Origin: Elusimicrobium simillimum
GTDB lineage: Bacteria; Elusimicrobiota; Elusimicrobia; Elusimicrobiales; Elusimicrobiaceae
Direction: 5' to 3'
Assembly (NCBI RefSeq): GCF_049639735.1
Contig: NZ_JBEVVA010000003.1
Location: forward strand, 496,001 to 560,000
DNA length: 64,000 nt
In this document: positions 1 to 7,493 of the stretch, piece by piece
Layout of the letters: the number at the start of each line of letters is the position of its first letter
Numbering within the stretch: the stretch's first letter is position 1
Notes under the pieces: model-generated
Database searches by the model: none
Seen by the model: only the letters and a program-made list of their open reading frames with translations
Told to the model about the DNA's origin: nothing
Made by a program: the position numbers and the translations under genes

Positions 1-3
1 TAA

Positions 4-774
4 ATGAATAATTTTGACGCTGAAGTTATTTCTAACACTGAAGTAGCTAAAGATATTTTTAACCTTAAATTTATGTGCGCTGATTTAGCCGCAGCCGCAC
101 GCCCCGGGCAGTTTGTTGAGGTTTTGTGCGAGGGTGCTGGCGCGCCGTTTTTAAGGCGGCCTTTTGGCGTTTACCGCGCGGGGGCTGGAGGCGACTGTGA
201 AATACTTTTTAAGCGCGTTGGTAAAGGTACTGATATTTTAAGCGGTTTAACAAAAGGCCAAAAAATTAATGTCACAGGCCCGCTAGGCAACGGGTTTACC
301 ATAGAAAAGGGCAAAACGCATTTGATAGCCGGGGGCGGTATGGGCGTGGCGCCGCTTATGTTTTTAGCCGAGACTATTTTTAATGCGGGCGAAAAGCCGC
401 AGATATTTTTAGCCGCCAAAACGGCCGAACAAATTGCGGGCATAGAGCTTTTTAAAAAATTTGGAGAAGTTATAATTTCAACAGAAGACGGCTCTTTAGG
501 TGAAAAATGTTTGATAGACACACCGCTTGAACGCACGCTTAAAACCGCAAAAAACGCCGTCATATATTCCTGCGGCCCGCACGGCATGCTGCGCTGCGTG
601 GCTGACTTAGGTGCTAAATATAATACGCCTGTGCAGGTATCTTTAGAAGAAAAAATGGCCTGCGGCCTGGGTGTGTGCCAGGGCTGCCCGGTGAAACTTA
701 AAAACAAAGACACCAAATATAAAATGGTTTGCAAAGACGGGCCTGTTTTTGACGGGGGGGACGTGGTATGGTAA
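4..774 (+). CDS. pyrK: Dihydroorotate dehydrogenase electron-transfer subunit PyrK
   Basis: This is the iron-sulfur flavoprotein partner of class 1B dihydroorotate dehydrogenase. It passes electrons from the PyrD flavin to NAD+ during pyrimidine synthesis in the cytoplasm. The 256-residue protein has a ferredoxin-reductase-like FAD domain (RRPFGVYR near residue 51), a glycine-rich nucleotide-binding stretch (GGGMGVAPL near 111) and a C-terminal 2Fe-2S site with Cys220, Cys225, Cys228 and Cys243. Its length is normal for the family. The start codon directly follows a TAA at 1-3, probably the end of an upstream gene outside the window. Its end overlaps pyrD by 7 bases, which indicates translational coupling. 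Confidence 0.95.
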   Translation: MNNFDAEVISNTEVAKDIFNLKFMCADLAAAARPGQFVEVLCEGAGAPFLRRPFGVYRAGAGGDCEILFKRVGKGTDILSGLTKGQKINVTGPLGNGFTIEKGKTHLIAGGGMGVAPLMFLAETIFNAGEKPQIFLAAKTAEQIAGIELFKKFGEVIISTEDGSLGEKCLIDTPLERTLKTAKNAVIYSCGPHGMLRCVADLGAKYNTPVQVSLEEKMACGLGVCQGCPVKLKNKDTKYKMVCKDGPVFDGGDVVW

Positions 775-1676
775 AAACAAAACTTGGTAATTTAGAACTT
801 AAAAACCCCGTGATGAGCGCCAGCGGCACCTTTGGTTACGGCAAAGAATTTGCCGAGTTTTTTGACCTTAGCGTAATGGGCGCGGTGCTTTGTAAAACCA
901 TTACGCTAAACCAGCGCGAGGGCAACAAGCCGCCCAGAATTGCCGATACCCCGTACGGCATGCTTAATTCTATAGGTTTGGAAAATAAAGGCGTGGAATA
1001 TTTTATTAATACCGCCTTACCGTTTTTAGCAAAGTATGACACAAAGGTTATCGCAAGCATAGCGGGCAATGACGCGGCAGAGTACGGTGAGCTTGCCAAA
1101 ATTTTAGACGTGGCAAAGCTGGACGCTATTGAGGTTAACCTATCGTGCCCCAACGTATCGCACGGCAAAAGTAAAGGTTTGTTTAGCCAATGCGCGGACA
1201 CAAGCGCCGCCATTATTACCGCTGTACGCGCGGGCACGCACAAACCTATTTTTGCCAAACTTTCCGCGCAGGTTACTGATATTAAAGTAATAGCTAAAGC
1301 GTGCGAGAACGCCGGCGCGGACGGCCTTACTCTTATCAATACTTTACCCGCCATGATGGTGGACCTTAAAACCAGGCGGCCTATGCTTGGCAATATTTTT
1401 GGCGGCCTTAGCGGCGGCGCAATAAAACCCGTAGCGTTAAAAGCCGTGTATGAAGTTTACAAAGAAGTCAGCATACCTATAATAGGCAGCGGCGGCATTA
1501 TGAACGCTGAAGATGCGCTGGAGTTTATACTCTGCGGCGCGAGCGCGGTGCAGGTTGGCAGCGTAAACTTTGTTAACCCGCGCGCCTGTGAAGAAATTGT
1601 GCGCGGCATAGAAGCTTATTTTAAAGAAAATAATTTTAAAGATATTACAGAACTTAAAGGACAGGTGAAAATATGA
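768..1676 (+). CDS. pyrD: Dihydroorotate dehydrogenase catalytic subunit PyrD (class 1B)
   Basis: This enzyme oxidises dihydroorotate to orotate using FMN and works with PyrK. The 302-residue protein has the TIM-barrel family signatures: SASGTFGYG near residue 17, NLSCPNV with the class 1B catalytic Cys127, and the phosphate-binding GSGGI near 240. A cysteine rather than a serine as catalytic base, together with the adjacent pyrK, supports the NAD-dependent 1B type. It overlaps pyrK by 7 bases and pyrF by 4 bases (ATGA), so the three genes form one operon. Confidence 0.96.
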   Translation: MVKTKLGNLELKNPVMSASGTFGYGKEFAEFFDLSVMGAVLCKTITLNQREGNKPPRIADTPYGMLNSIGLENKGVEYFINTALPFLAKYDTKVIASIAGNDAAEYGELAKILDVAKLDAIEVNLSCPNVSHGKSKGLFSQCADTSAAIITAVRAGTHKPIFAKLSAQVTDIKVIAKACENAGADGLTLINTLPAMMVDLKTRRPMLGNIFGGLSGGAIKPVALKAVYEVYKEVSIPIIGSGGIMNAEDALEFILCGASAVQVGSVNFVNPRACEEIVRGIEAYFKENNFKDITELKGQVKI

Positions 1677-2374
1677 AGCCAAGTGACAGAATAATAGTAG
1701 CTTTAGACGTAGAAACCGAGGCCCGCGCCTTGGCGCTGGTTAAAAAACTTAAAGGTAAAGTTGGCGTATTTAAAGTAGGTAAAGAACTTTTTACCGCCTG
1801 CGGCCCAAGCATAATTAAAAAAATACATAAACTTGGTGGCAAAGTATTTTTAGATTTAAAGTTTCACGACATACCAAACACCGTAGCCAAAGCGGTAGCA
1901 CAGGCAACCAAGCTTGGCGTGTACATGATGACCATACACACCAGCGGCGGTACTGAAATGATGCAAGCCGCCGCCACCGCCGCCAAAGAAAACAGCAAAA
2001 AAGGCAAAACGCCAATTGTACTGGGCGTAACAATTTTAACCAGCCTTGACGATAAAGAACTTAAAAAACTGGGTTTTAAAGACGGCGCGGAAAAAATGGT
2101 AGTTAAACTTGCCAAAATGGCAAAGGAAGCTGGCCTTGGCGGCATAGTATCCTCCCCCAAAGAAGTAAAAAAATTACGCAAGGCGCTTGGCCCCGGCGTG
2201 GCGCTGGTAACCCCCGGCATACGCCCACTCTGGAGCGTAGCGGGCGACCAAAAAAGGATTATGACGCCAAAAGGCGCCATAAAAGCCGGCGCGGATTATA
2301 TGGTAATAGGCCGTCCGATTACAGGTCACAAAAACCCGGTTGAAGCGGCAGAGTTAATAGCTAAGGAAATTTAG
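1673..2374 (+). CDS. pyrF: Orotidine 5'-phosphate decarboxylase
   Basis: This enzyme decarboxylates OMP to UMP, the last step of pyrimidine synthesis. The 233-residue protein carries the catalytic charge network DLKFHDIP (Asp61, Lys63, Asp66), VTPGIRP near residue 182 and the phosphate-binding end YMVIGRPIT. Its length is typical of the bacterial group I enzyme. The start overlaps the pyrD stop as ATGA. It closes the operon and is followed within four bases by a strong terminator hairpin. Confidence 0.96.
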   Translation: MKPSDRIIVALDVETEARALALVKKLKGKVGVFKVGKELFTACGPSIIKKIHKLGGKVFLDLKFHDIPNTVAKAVAQATKLGVYMMTIHTSGGTEMMQAAATAAKENSKKGKTPIVLGVTILTSLDDKELKKLGFKDGAEKMVVKLAKMAKEAGLGGIVSSPKEVKKLRKALGPGVALVTPGIRPLWSVAGDQKRIMTPKGAIKAGADYMVIGRPITGHKNPVEAAELIAKEI

Positions 2375-2377
2375 TAC

Positions 2378-2405
2378 AAAAGCCCCGCCATACGGCGGGG
2401 CTTTT
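2378..2405 (+). terminator. Rho-independent terminator after pyrF
   Basis: A G/C-rich hairpin (AGCCCCGCC, loop ATAC, GGCGGGGCT) is followed by a T-run. It sits just past the pyrF stop codon. Confidence 0.9.
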
Positions 2406-2440
2406 ACTTATGTAATTGGTTGCTTATTGCAGTGCAGATG

Positions 2441-2540
2441 GCTTTCAGATTTGACTAAATTTCAATTTTTTGAAGCTCACCGTAGCTACGCTACTTGAAT
2501 GTCGCTTAAAGAAAATTGAAATTTAGCCAAATCTGAAAGC
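2441..2540. repeat. Long intergenic inverted repeat
   Basis: The arms 2441-2471 and 2508-2540 are about 30 bases each and match as reverse complements with about two mismatches. The centre holds a smaller palindromic stretch (CGTAGCTACG). The pyrF terminator is already complete upstream, so this is not needed for termination. It resembles other compound hairpins between genes in this window. Its function is unknown. Confidence 0.75.
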
Positions 2541-2600
2541 GATGTATAAATGAAGTGCGGCACACTTCTTTCAGTGTTGCAATATTAAAGGCACTTATTT

Positions 2601-3497
2601 TTAAAACGGCTTTGGGTGGATTGATATAAATGTTTCCTGGCCGAAAACTTCTTTCAGTTTTTCTCTTATCTCGCACATTTTTACAAACACTTCTTTGAAA
2701 GACGTATCTTTATCAAACATTACGTGCATGTCTATGGATATGCGGTAGCCTATCTTTCTGGTTTTTATGTGGTGCGGGTTGCTTGTGCCGTCAACGCTTA
2801 GGCAGATATTATAAATTTCTTCCACTTTCTTTTTTGGCAGCGCTTTGTCCAGCAGTTCTTCTATAGAATTTTTTGCAATTTCAAGGCCTACTATAAGTAT
2901 GAACACGCTTACAAGCATGGCGGCAATGGGGTCAAGTATAGTCCACTTGCTGCCCAGCGCAATTGCCCCGCCTATGCCTATAAATGTGGCTACCGATGAA
3001 AACGCGTCGCTGCGGTGATGCCAGGCGTTTGATATCACTGCCATGCTGTCTATCTTTTTACCCACCGCCAGGCTGTAGCGGTACATGGCCTCTTTTGAGA
3101 TTATAGATATCAACGCCATTACAAGCGCTATCATACCGGGCTTAGCCAAAGTGCCGCCGCCAAGCACGTTATATACTGCTTTTGCCCCGCTCATAAATAT
3201 GCCCGCAGCGGCCGCTATAAGCACGGCTGAAATTATAAGCGCGGTAAAAGTTTCTATCCTGCCGTGGCCATATGGGTGGTCTTCATCGGCGGGGCGGCTG
3301 CCCAGGCGCACGCCAAAAAGTAAAACAATATCAGTAAAAATGTCTGAGAAAGAGTGCATAGCGTCCGCCACCATGGCGGCGCTGGCGCCAAGTATACCGG
3401 CGGCAAACTTAAAAATGGTCAACAGTATATTGCCGCCCATACAAATGAAAGTTACTATGTTAGTTTGTCTTACTCTTTCTTCCGCGCTTATAGTCAT
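2601..3497 (-). CDS. Cation diffusion facilitator family metal exporter
   Basis: This is a proton-coupled divalent cation (Zn/Fe/Mn) exporter of the inner membrane. The 298-residue protein has the six-helix CDF core, with paired metal-site motifs in TM2 (D45 and HSFSD, His48/Asp52) and TM5 (HHRSD near residue 160). A roughly 80-residue cytoplasmic C-terminal domain with several histidines follows. The mature length fits the FieF-like group. It is transcribed away from guaB. Its ribosome binding site AAAGG lies inside a hairpin (3505-3533), so translation could be controlled there. The exact metal cannot be read from the sequence. Confidence 0.92.
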   Translation of the reverse strand: MTISAEERVRQTNIVTFICMGGNILLTIFKFAAGILGASAAMVADAMHSFSDIFTDIVLLFGVRLGSRPADEDHPYGHGRIETFTALIISAVLIAAAAGIFMSGAKAVYNVLGGGTLAKPGMIALVMALISIISKEAMYRYSLAVGKKIDSMAVISNAWHHRSDAFSSVATFIGIGGAIALGSKWTILDPIAAMLVSVFILIVGLEIAKNSIEELLDKALPKKKVEEIYNICLSVDGTSNPHHIKTRKIGYRISIDMHVMFDKDTSFKEVFVKMCEIREKLKEVFGQETFISIHPKPF

Positions 3498-3504
3498 AAT
3501 AGGT

Positions 3505-3533
3505 TATCCTTTTATTAATATATAAAAAGGATA
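3505..3533 (-). promoter_or_regulatory. Leader inverted repeat covering the CDF exporter RBS
   Basis: A perfect 9-bp inverted repeat (TATCCTTTT and AAAAGGATA) with an 11-base loop lies 8 bases upstream of the start codon at 3497. The Shine-Dalgarno AAAGG is in the arm nearest the gene. It could be a translational switch or a protein operator. No known riboswitch consensus was recognised. Confidence 0.45.
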
Positions 3534-3608
3534 GCAAAAAAATATTATCCTGCGTAGACTTGGGACACTAAAAAAAGTATAATAATAAAAAGCGTTACAG
3601 GAGAGAAA

Positions 3609-5072
3609 ATGGAAGACAAGTTCTCAAAAGAAGCCTTAACCTTCGACGACGTGCTCTTAATACCGCAACATTCTGAAGTGTTGCCCAAAGATGTAAAACT
3701 GCAAACAAACCTTACAAAAAAAATTAAGCTTAATATCCCCTTAGTCAGCGCCGGTATGGATACGGTGACGGAATCCAAAATGGCCATAGCCATAGCGCGT
3801 GAGGGCGGTATCGGCATAATACATAAAAACATGTCTATAGCCGCGCAAACGGCAGAGGTTGACCGTGTTAAACGCAGCGATAACGGCGTTATTTATGACC
3901 CGTTTTCACTTAGCCCAAGTAATACTTTAGCCGACGCTAAAGAGCTTACGGCCAGATACAAAATTTCAGGCGTGCCGATAGTGGACGCCAAAGGTAAGCT
4001 GGTAGGCATTATTACTAACAGAGATATGCGTTTTGAAACAGACAACGCAAAACTAATTTCTAAAATAATGACCAAGACCAACCTTGTAACAGCTAAAGTA
4101 GGCACATCTCTTAAAGAAGCTAAAGAAATTTTAAGAGGCAAAAAAATAGAAAAACTGCCGCTTGTAGACGCTAAAGGCATTTTAAAAGGCCTTATTACAA
4201 TTAAAGATATAGAAAAGGGTGTGTTGTACCCCAACTCCGCCAAAGACGAAAAGGGCCGCCTTTTGGTAGGCGCCGCCATCGGCATTACCAAAGACGTGCT
4301 TGCAAGGGCGGAGTCTCTGCTTAACGCTAATGTTGACGTGCTGGTTTTAGACACAGCCCACGGCCACAGTAAAGGCGTGGTGGAAGCGCTTAGCAAACTT
4401 AAAAAAACTTTTCCCGAAGCGCAAATAATAGCCGGCAACGTTGCCACAGCAGCAGCGGCCGAGGACCTGATTAAAGCAGGCGCAGACGCTGTTAAAGTAG
4501 GCATTGGCCCCGGCGCTATTTGCACGACCAGAGTAATAGCCGGCATAGGCATGCCGCAGGTTACCGCCATTTATGACTGCGCCCAAGTAGGCGCAAAATA
4601 CGGCGTGCCTGTAATAGCTGACGGCGGTATTAAATTTTCCGGCGACATAGCCAAGGCTATAGCCGCGGGGGCAAGCGTGTGTATGATGGGCTCGCTCTTT
4701 GCGGGCACCAATGAGTCACCGGGTGAAAATATTATTTACAACGGCCGCGCTTTTAAAGCGTACCGCGGTATGGGGTCTGCCGGGGCTATGTGCTCGGGCA
4801 GCAGCGACAGATACTTTCAGGAAGGCTCAAAAAAACTTGTGCCCGAGGGCGTAGAAGGCCGCGTGCCTTATAGGGGCGCAGTGGCGGACGTAGTGTACCA
4901 GCTTGTAGGCGGTCTTAGGGCGGCTATGGGTTACTGCGGCGTTAAAACTATCGACGAGCTTATAAAAAATGGCAAATTTGTAAAAATAACATCTGCCGGG
5001 CTTAAAGAATCGCACCCGCATGATATTTTTATAACTAAAGAAGAAAGCAACTACAGTTCAGGCAATTTCTAA
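3609..5072 (+). CDS. guaB: Inosine-5'-monophosphate dehydrogenase
   Basis: This enzyme oxidises IMP to XMP with NAD+, the committed step of GMP synthesis. The 487-residue protein has a (beta/alpha)8 barrel interrupted by a pair of CBS domains (about residues 95-210). The catalytic loop GPGAICTTR carries Cys305, the substrate loop is DGGIKFSGD near 337, and the flap has YRGMGS. Its length and order match the bacterial family. An RBS (AGGAG) lies seven bases before the ATG. It is a single-gene unit, ending at a strong terminator. Confidence 0.97.
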   Translation: MEDKFSKEALTFDDVLLIPQHSEVLPKDVKLQTNLTKKIKLNIPLVSAGMDTVTESKMAIAIAREGGIGIIHKNMSIAAQTAEVDRVKRSDNGVIYDPFSLSPSNTLADAKELTARYKISGVPIVDAKGKLVGIITNRDMRFETDNAKLISKIMTKTNLVTAKVGTSLKEAKEILRGKKIEKLPLVDAKGILKGLITIKDIEKGVLYPNSAKDEKGRLLVGAAIGITKDVLARAESLLNANVDVLVLDTAHGHSKGVVEALSKLKKTFPEAQIIAGNVATAAAAEDLIKAGADAVKVGIGPGAICTTRVIAGIGMPQVTAIYDCAQVGAKYGVPVIADGGIKFSGDIAKAIAAGASVCMMGSLFAGTNESPGENIIYNGRAFKAYRGMGSAGAMCSGSSDRYFQEGSKKLVPEGVEGRVPYRGAVADVVYQLVGGLRAAMGYCGVKTIDELIKNGKFVKITSAGLKESHPHDIFITKEESNYSSGNF

Positions 5073-5081
5073 AATCAAATA

Positions 5082-5127
5082 AACAACAAAATCCCTCCGG
5101 GACATTACGGGGGGAATTTTGTTGTTA
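5082..5127 (+). terminator. Terminator after guaB
   Basis: A long hairpin (AACAACAAAATCCCTCC pairing with GGGGGAATTTTGTTGTT) starts about ten bases after the guaB stop. The outer stem is A/T-rich and the inner part G/C-rich, so it may act in both directions. Confidence 0.85.
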
Positions 5128-5157
5128 TTCTAAATTAATACAAGGTGCAATTAATAT

Positions 5158-5976
5158 ATGAAAAACTGGTCAGGCAAGTTGACAACGTCCAAAATATTCG
5201 AGATGTTTATCAACTTTATAATCGTAGTAAACTGTATTTTAATAGGCGTGGAAACATACCATAAAACGCCTGCTATACACATGGTGCAGCAGTTATGCGT
5301 AATGATATTTGTGGTGGAAATCACGCTGCGTTATATCGCCGCTGACAGCATGAAAGAATTTTTTAAAAACGGTTGGAACGTGTTTGACCTTACGCTTGTT
5401 TTAATAAGTTTGGTGCCGGAATCACTCATAGGCCACAGCGCGGCGGTAACATCGCTGAGAATATTTAGAGTGTTTAGAGTTTTACGTTTAATGAGAACCA
5501 GCAATGAGGTTAAACTTATTGTAAGCGTGTTGGTGCGCTCGCTCAAAGCTTTAACTTATAACGCGTTTTTCTTTTTCATATTTTTATATTTGTTTGCCAT
5601 AATAGGCGTAACAATATTTAAAATGCCTACGGCCGAGGCCGGCGGTGCGGAAATGGCGGCTAAACTGCAGGCGCATTACGCCGTAGCGCCCAACAGCCCC
5701 GAGATATCGCCCGACCCGTACGGTACTTTGCATGAGTCTATGTTCACGCTTTTCAGGGTTACCACAGGTGAAGACTGGACTGATATCCGCTACAATCTTA
5801 TAGAAGCCAGCCGCAGCGGGCTTATACATGTGCCGGCTACCATAGTTACGCTGTTTCATGTTTTTTGGTTTTGTATATCCGCGTTTTTACTGCTTAACTT
5901 ACTTGTAGGCGCGGTGGTAAATAACTACCAAATAATCATGAACGAAATGCGCGAAGCCGAAGAAGCCGCTTTGTAA
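5158..5976 (+). CDS. Voltage-gated cation channel (bacterial NaV/CaV-like, one domain)
   Basis: This 272-residue inner membrane protein has one six-helix ion-transport unit, as in bacterial sodium channels that form tetramers. S4 has arginines every third residue (RIFRVFRVLRLMR, about residues 100-113), the voltage sensor. The pore loop reads TTGEDWTD (Thr202-Asp209), so the filter has adjacent Glu205 and Asp206 before the conserved Trp207. NaChBac-type channels have a single Glu (LESW). The extra acid resembles calcium-selective filters, but selectivity is inference. A short acidic, helical C-terminal tail follows S6. It is flanked by terminators on both sides, so it is monocistronic. Confidence 0.9.
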   Translation: MKNWSGKLTTSKIFEMFINFIIVVNCILIGVETYHKTPAIHMVQQLCVMIFVVEITLRYIAADSMKEFFKNGWNVFDLTLVLISLVPESLIGHSAAVTSLRIFRVFRVLRLMRTSNEVKLIVSVLVRSLKALTYNAFFFFIFLYLFAIIGVTIFKMPTAEAGGAEMAAKLQAHYAVAPNSPEISPDPYGTLHESMFTLFRVTTGEDWTDIRYNLIEASRSGLIHVPATIVTLFHVFWFCISAFLLLNLLVGAVVNNYQIIMNEMREAEEAAL

Positions 5977-5980
5977 TAAA

Positions 5981-6008
5981 AAAGGCCCCGGTAAAACTGG
6001 GGCCTTTT
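5981..6008 (+). terminator. Terminator after the ion channel gene
   Basis: The hairpin AAAGGCCCC / GGGGCCTTT with a short loop and a T-run lies directly after the stop codon. Confidence 0.88.
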
Positions 6009-6010
6009 GC

Positions 6011-6039
6011 TTGATGGGGTTGGGCATTTGTGTTATAAT
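6011..6039 (+). promoter_or_regulatory. Sigma-70 type promoter of prepilin gene
   Basis: A -35 box TTGATG (6011-6016) and a perfect -10 box TATAAT (6034-6039) are separated by 17 bases. They lie 21 bases before the prepilin start codon and right after the upstream terminator, so the prepilin has its own promoter. Confidence 0.7.
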
Positions 6040-6059
6040 AAAACTTCGGAGGATGTATT

Positions 6060-6548
6060 ATGAAGAAAGGGTTTACGCTGATTGAGTTGTTGGTTGTAGT
6101 TTTAATTATTGGTATTTTGGCGGCTATTTCTTTGCCGCAATATACCAAAGCGGTAGAGAAATCCCGCTTAGCTGAAGCTAATATAGTCATGAAAAATATT
6201 TATGATTCTTTAGTAAGATGCTCTTTAGCAAACGGAAGTTTGGAAGGAGAGGGAGTGTGCTTCTGGGATGAGTTGGATATAGACCTTGCACTGCCCGAAG
6301 CAGACGGTACTTTGGCAAGACAGTCAAAAAATTTTTGGTATTCCTTGGAAACAAGAGGCCACGAGTTGTTTGCTTGCAGAGGTCAGTTTGACCAAACAGC
6401 GGAATATGATTATTGTCTGAATTGGACATATGAAGACGGGCATCCGGACCAGGACCTTAAAAGAGTTTGCGAGGCAAGAACAGATAAAGGTAAAAGTGTT
6501 TGCGCTTCTGTAGGAAAACTTGAAAGTGATGACAATTACGTCTATTAA
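6060..6548 (+). CDS. Type IV prepilin-like protein (paralogue 1)
   Basis: This 162-residue protein begins with a five-residue positive leader MKKG/FTLIE, a prepilin peptidase site, and the hydrophobic helix of type IV pilins or pseudopilins (conserved Glu5 of the mature protein, ALPQYTK-type end). The rest is a short globular domain with several cysteines that could form disulfides. The RBS GGAGG precedes the start. It has its own promoter and terminator. The N-terminal 40 residues are almost identical to four other prepilins in this window, while the C-terminal domains differ. It may be a pilin, minor pilin or secretion pseudopilin. Confidence 0.9.
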   Translation: MKKGFTLIELLVVVLIIGILAAISLPQYTKAVEKSRLAEANIVMKNIYDSLVRCSLANGSLEGEGVCFWDELDIDLALPEADGTLARQSKNFWYSLETRGHELFACRGQFDQTAEYDYCLNWTYEDGHPDQDLKRVCEARTDKGKSVCASVGKLESDDNYVY

Positions 6549-6560
6549 AATTTAACATTT

Positions 6561-6599
6561 AAAAACCGTCTCATGTTTAAACATGAGACGGTTTTTTTG
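6561..6599 (+). terminator. Terminator after prepilin 1
   Basis: A strong hairpin AACCGTCTCATG / CATGAGACGGTT is followed by seven T residues. Confidence 0.92.
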
Positions 6600-6617
6600 T
6601 TATATAGTAAACAGCTC

Positions 6618-7385
6618 TTACTGTTGGGTATAAAATAAATTGCGGGCGGGTTTTATGCCGCATTTTTGGTATTTGTTATATGCCTGCGCTACCGCTTCGT
6701 GCGTTTGTACAGCTGTTTTATTTTCAGCCCAGGCATTGGCCAGGGCGAGTAAATTGTAAGCCTCCGGCGCCATAAGGCCTGTGGTTAATACTAACGGGCG
6801 TATACCTGTTTTACCCAGCGGCGTGCCAAAGTATTGTTTGCTCTTGCAGGCAAATACAGCTGCGTCGCGCTTAGTGTTTTGTTTGGGCTCTTTGGCCTCT
6901 GCGGTCGTTATCGCGCCGTCCATAAAAGCGTCGTGCCCTACAAACACTACCAGGCCTGCCCCGCCGCCGGCCTCAAGCGTAACTTCCTTAACTTTAATAG
7001 CTTCTTTTTTATTAGCGGCAGCGTACTCAAAAAAATCTTTTACGGTGGTTGTTATATGTTTGCCGTCGTAAGCGTCGGCCACTATATATACGTCTTTTGT
7101 GGCGTGTTTAAAAATTACTCTTTCTAAAATTTTGTCTTTAGGGTTTTTCTGCGTTGAGACAAGCTTCCAATTTTCCTGCCTGTTGATATAGCTTTTTACG
7201 CCGTACATAGCGCCCCAGTAAAGGTTGTTTTTGGGGTCTTGACCGTTGCCAAGAGTTGCGGGCACGGGTACTATGCCCTGGTATTTGTTATCGCATAAAG
7301 CAACCAGTGTGTGTATGACACGGGGCTCCGCGCGCAATATGGCACAGCAGGTAAGCAGGGTAAATATAATTAAAAGTTTTTTCAT
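6618..7385 (-). CDS. Secreted protein of unknown function
   Basis: The 255-residue protein has a clear signal peptide (MKKLLIIFTLLTCCAILRA, cut before EPRV) and is likely periplasmic. The mature part opens with a conserved-looking block around ALCDNKYQGIVPVP and NNLYWGAMYG. It also has VYIVADAYDG and VVFVGHDAFMD segments that look like alternating strands of an alpha/beta domain. I recall similar uncharacterised secreted proteins in other phyla but no function. The cysteines near residues 180 (FACKS) and 240 (KCGIK) may pair. It stands alone, facing the prepilin gene. Confidence 0.75.
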   Translation of the reverse strand: MKKLLIIFTLLTCCAILRAEPRVIHTLVALCDNKYQGIVPVPATLGNGQDPKNNLYWGAMYGVKSYINRQENWKLVSTQKNPKDKILERVIFKHATKDVYIVADAYDGKHITTTVKDFFEYAAANKKEAIKVKEVTLEAGGGAGLVVFVGHDAFMDGAITTAEAKEPKQNTKRDAAVFACKSKQYFGTPLGKTGIRPLVLTTGLMAPEAYNLLALANAWAENKTAVQTHEAVAQAYNKYQKCGIKPARNLFYTQQ

Positions 7386-7493
7386 ACTTATTTATAGCAT
7401 ATTTTTACGATTCTCCGACGGTATAAATCGCGCGGTTTTTTATACCTTACTATGTTATAATGGGGGTGTAGTTAACCCCTTAAAGGAAAATCT

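Noticed and set aside
171..734. Long open frame on the minus strand opposite pyrK
   Set aside because: It is an antisense frame within a clearly conserved gene, with no RBS and no recognisable protein features.
3893..4570. 225-codon minus-strand frame inside guaB
   Set aside because: The composition mirrors the antisense of guaB. The product is a low-complexity hydrophobic sequence without family signals.
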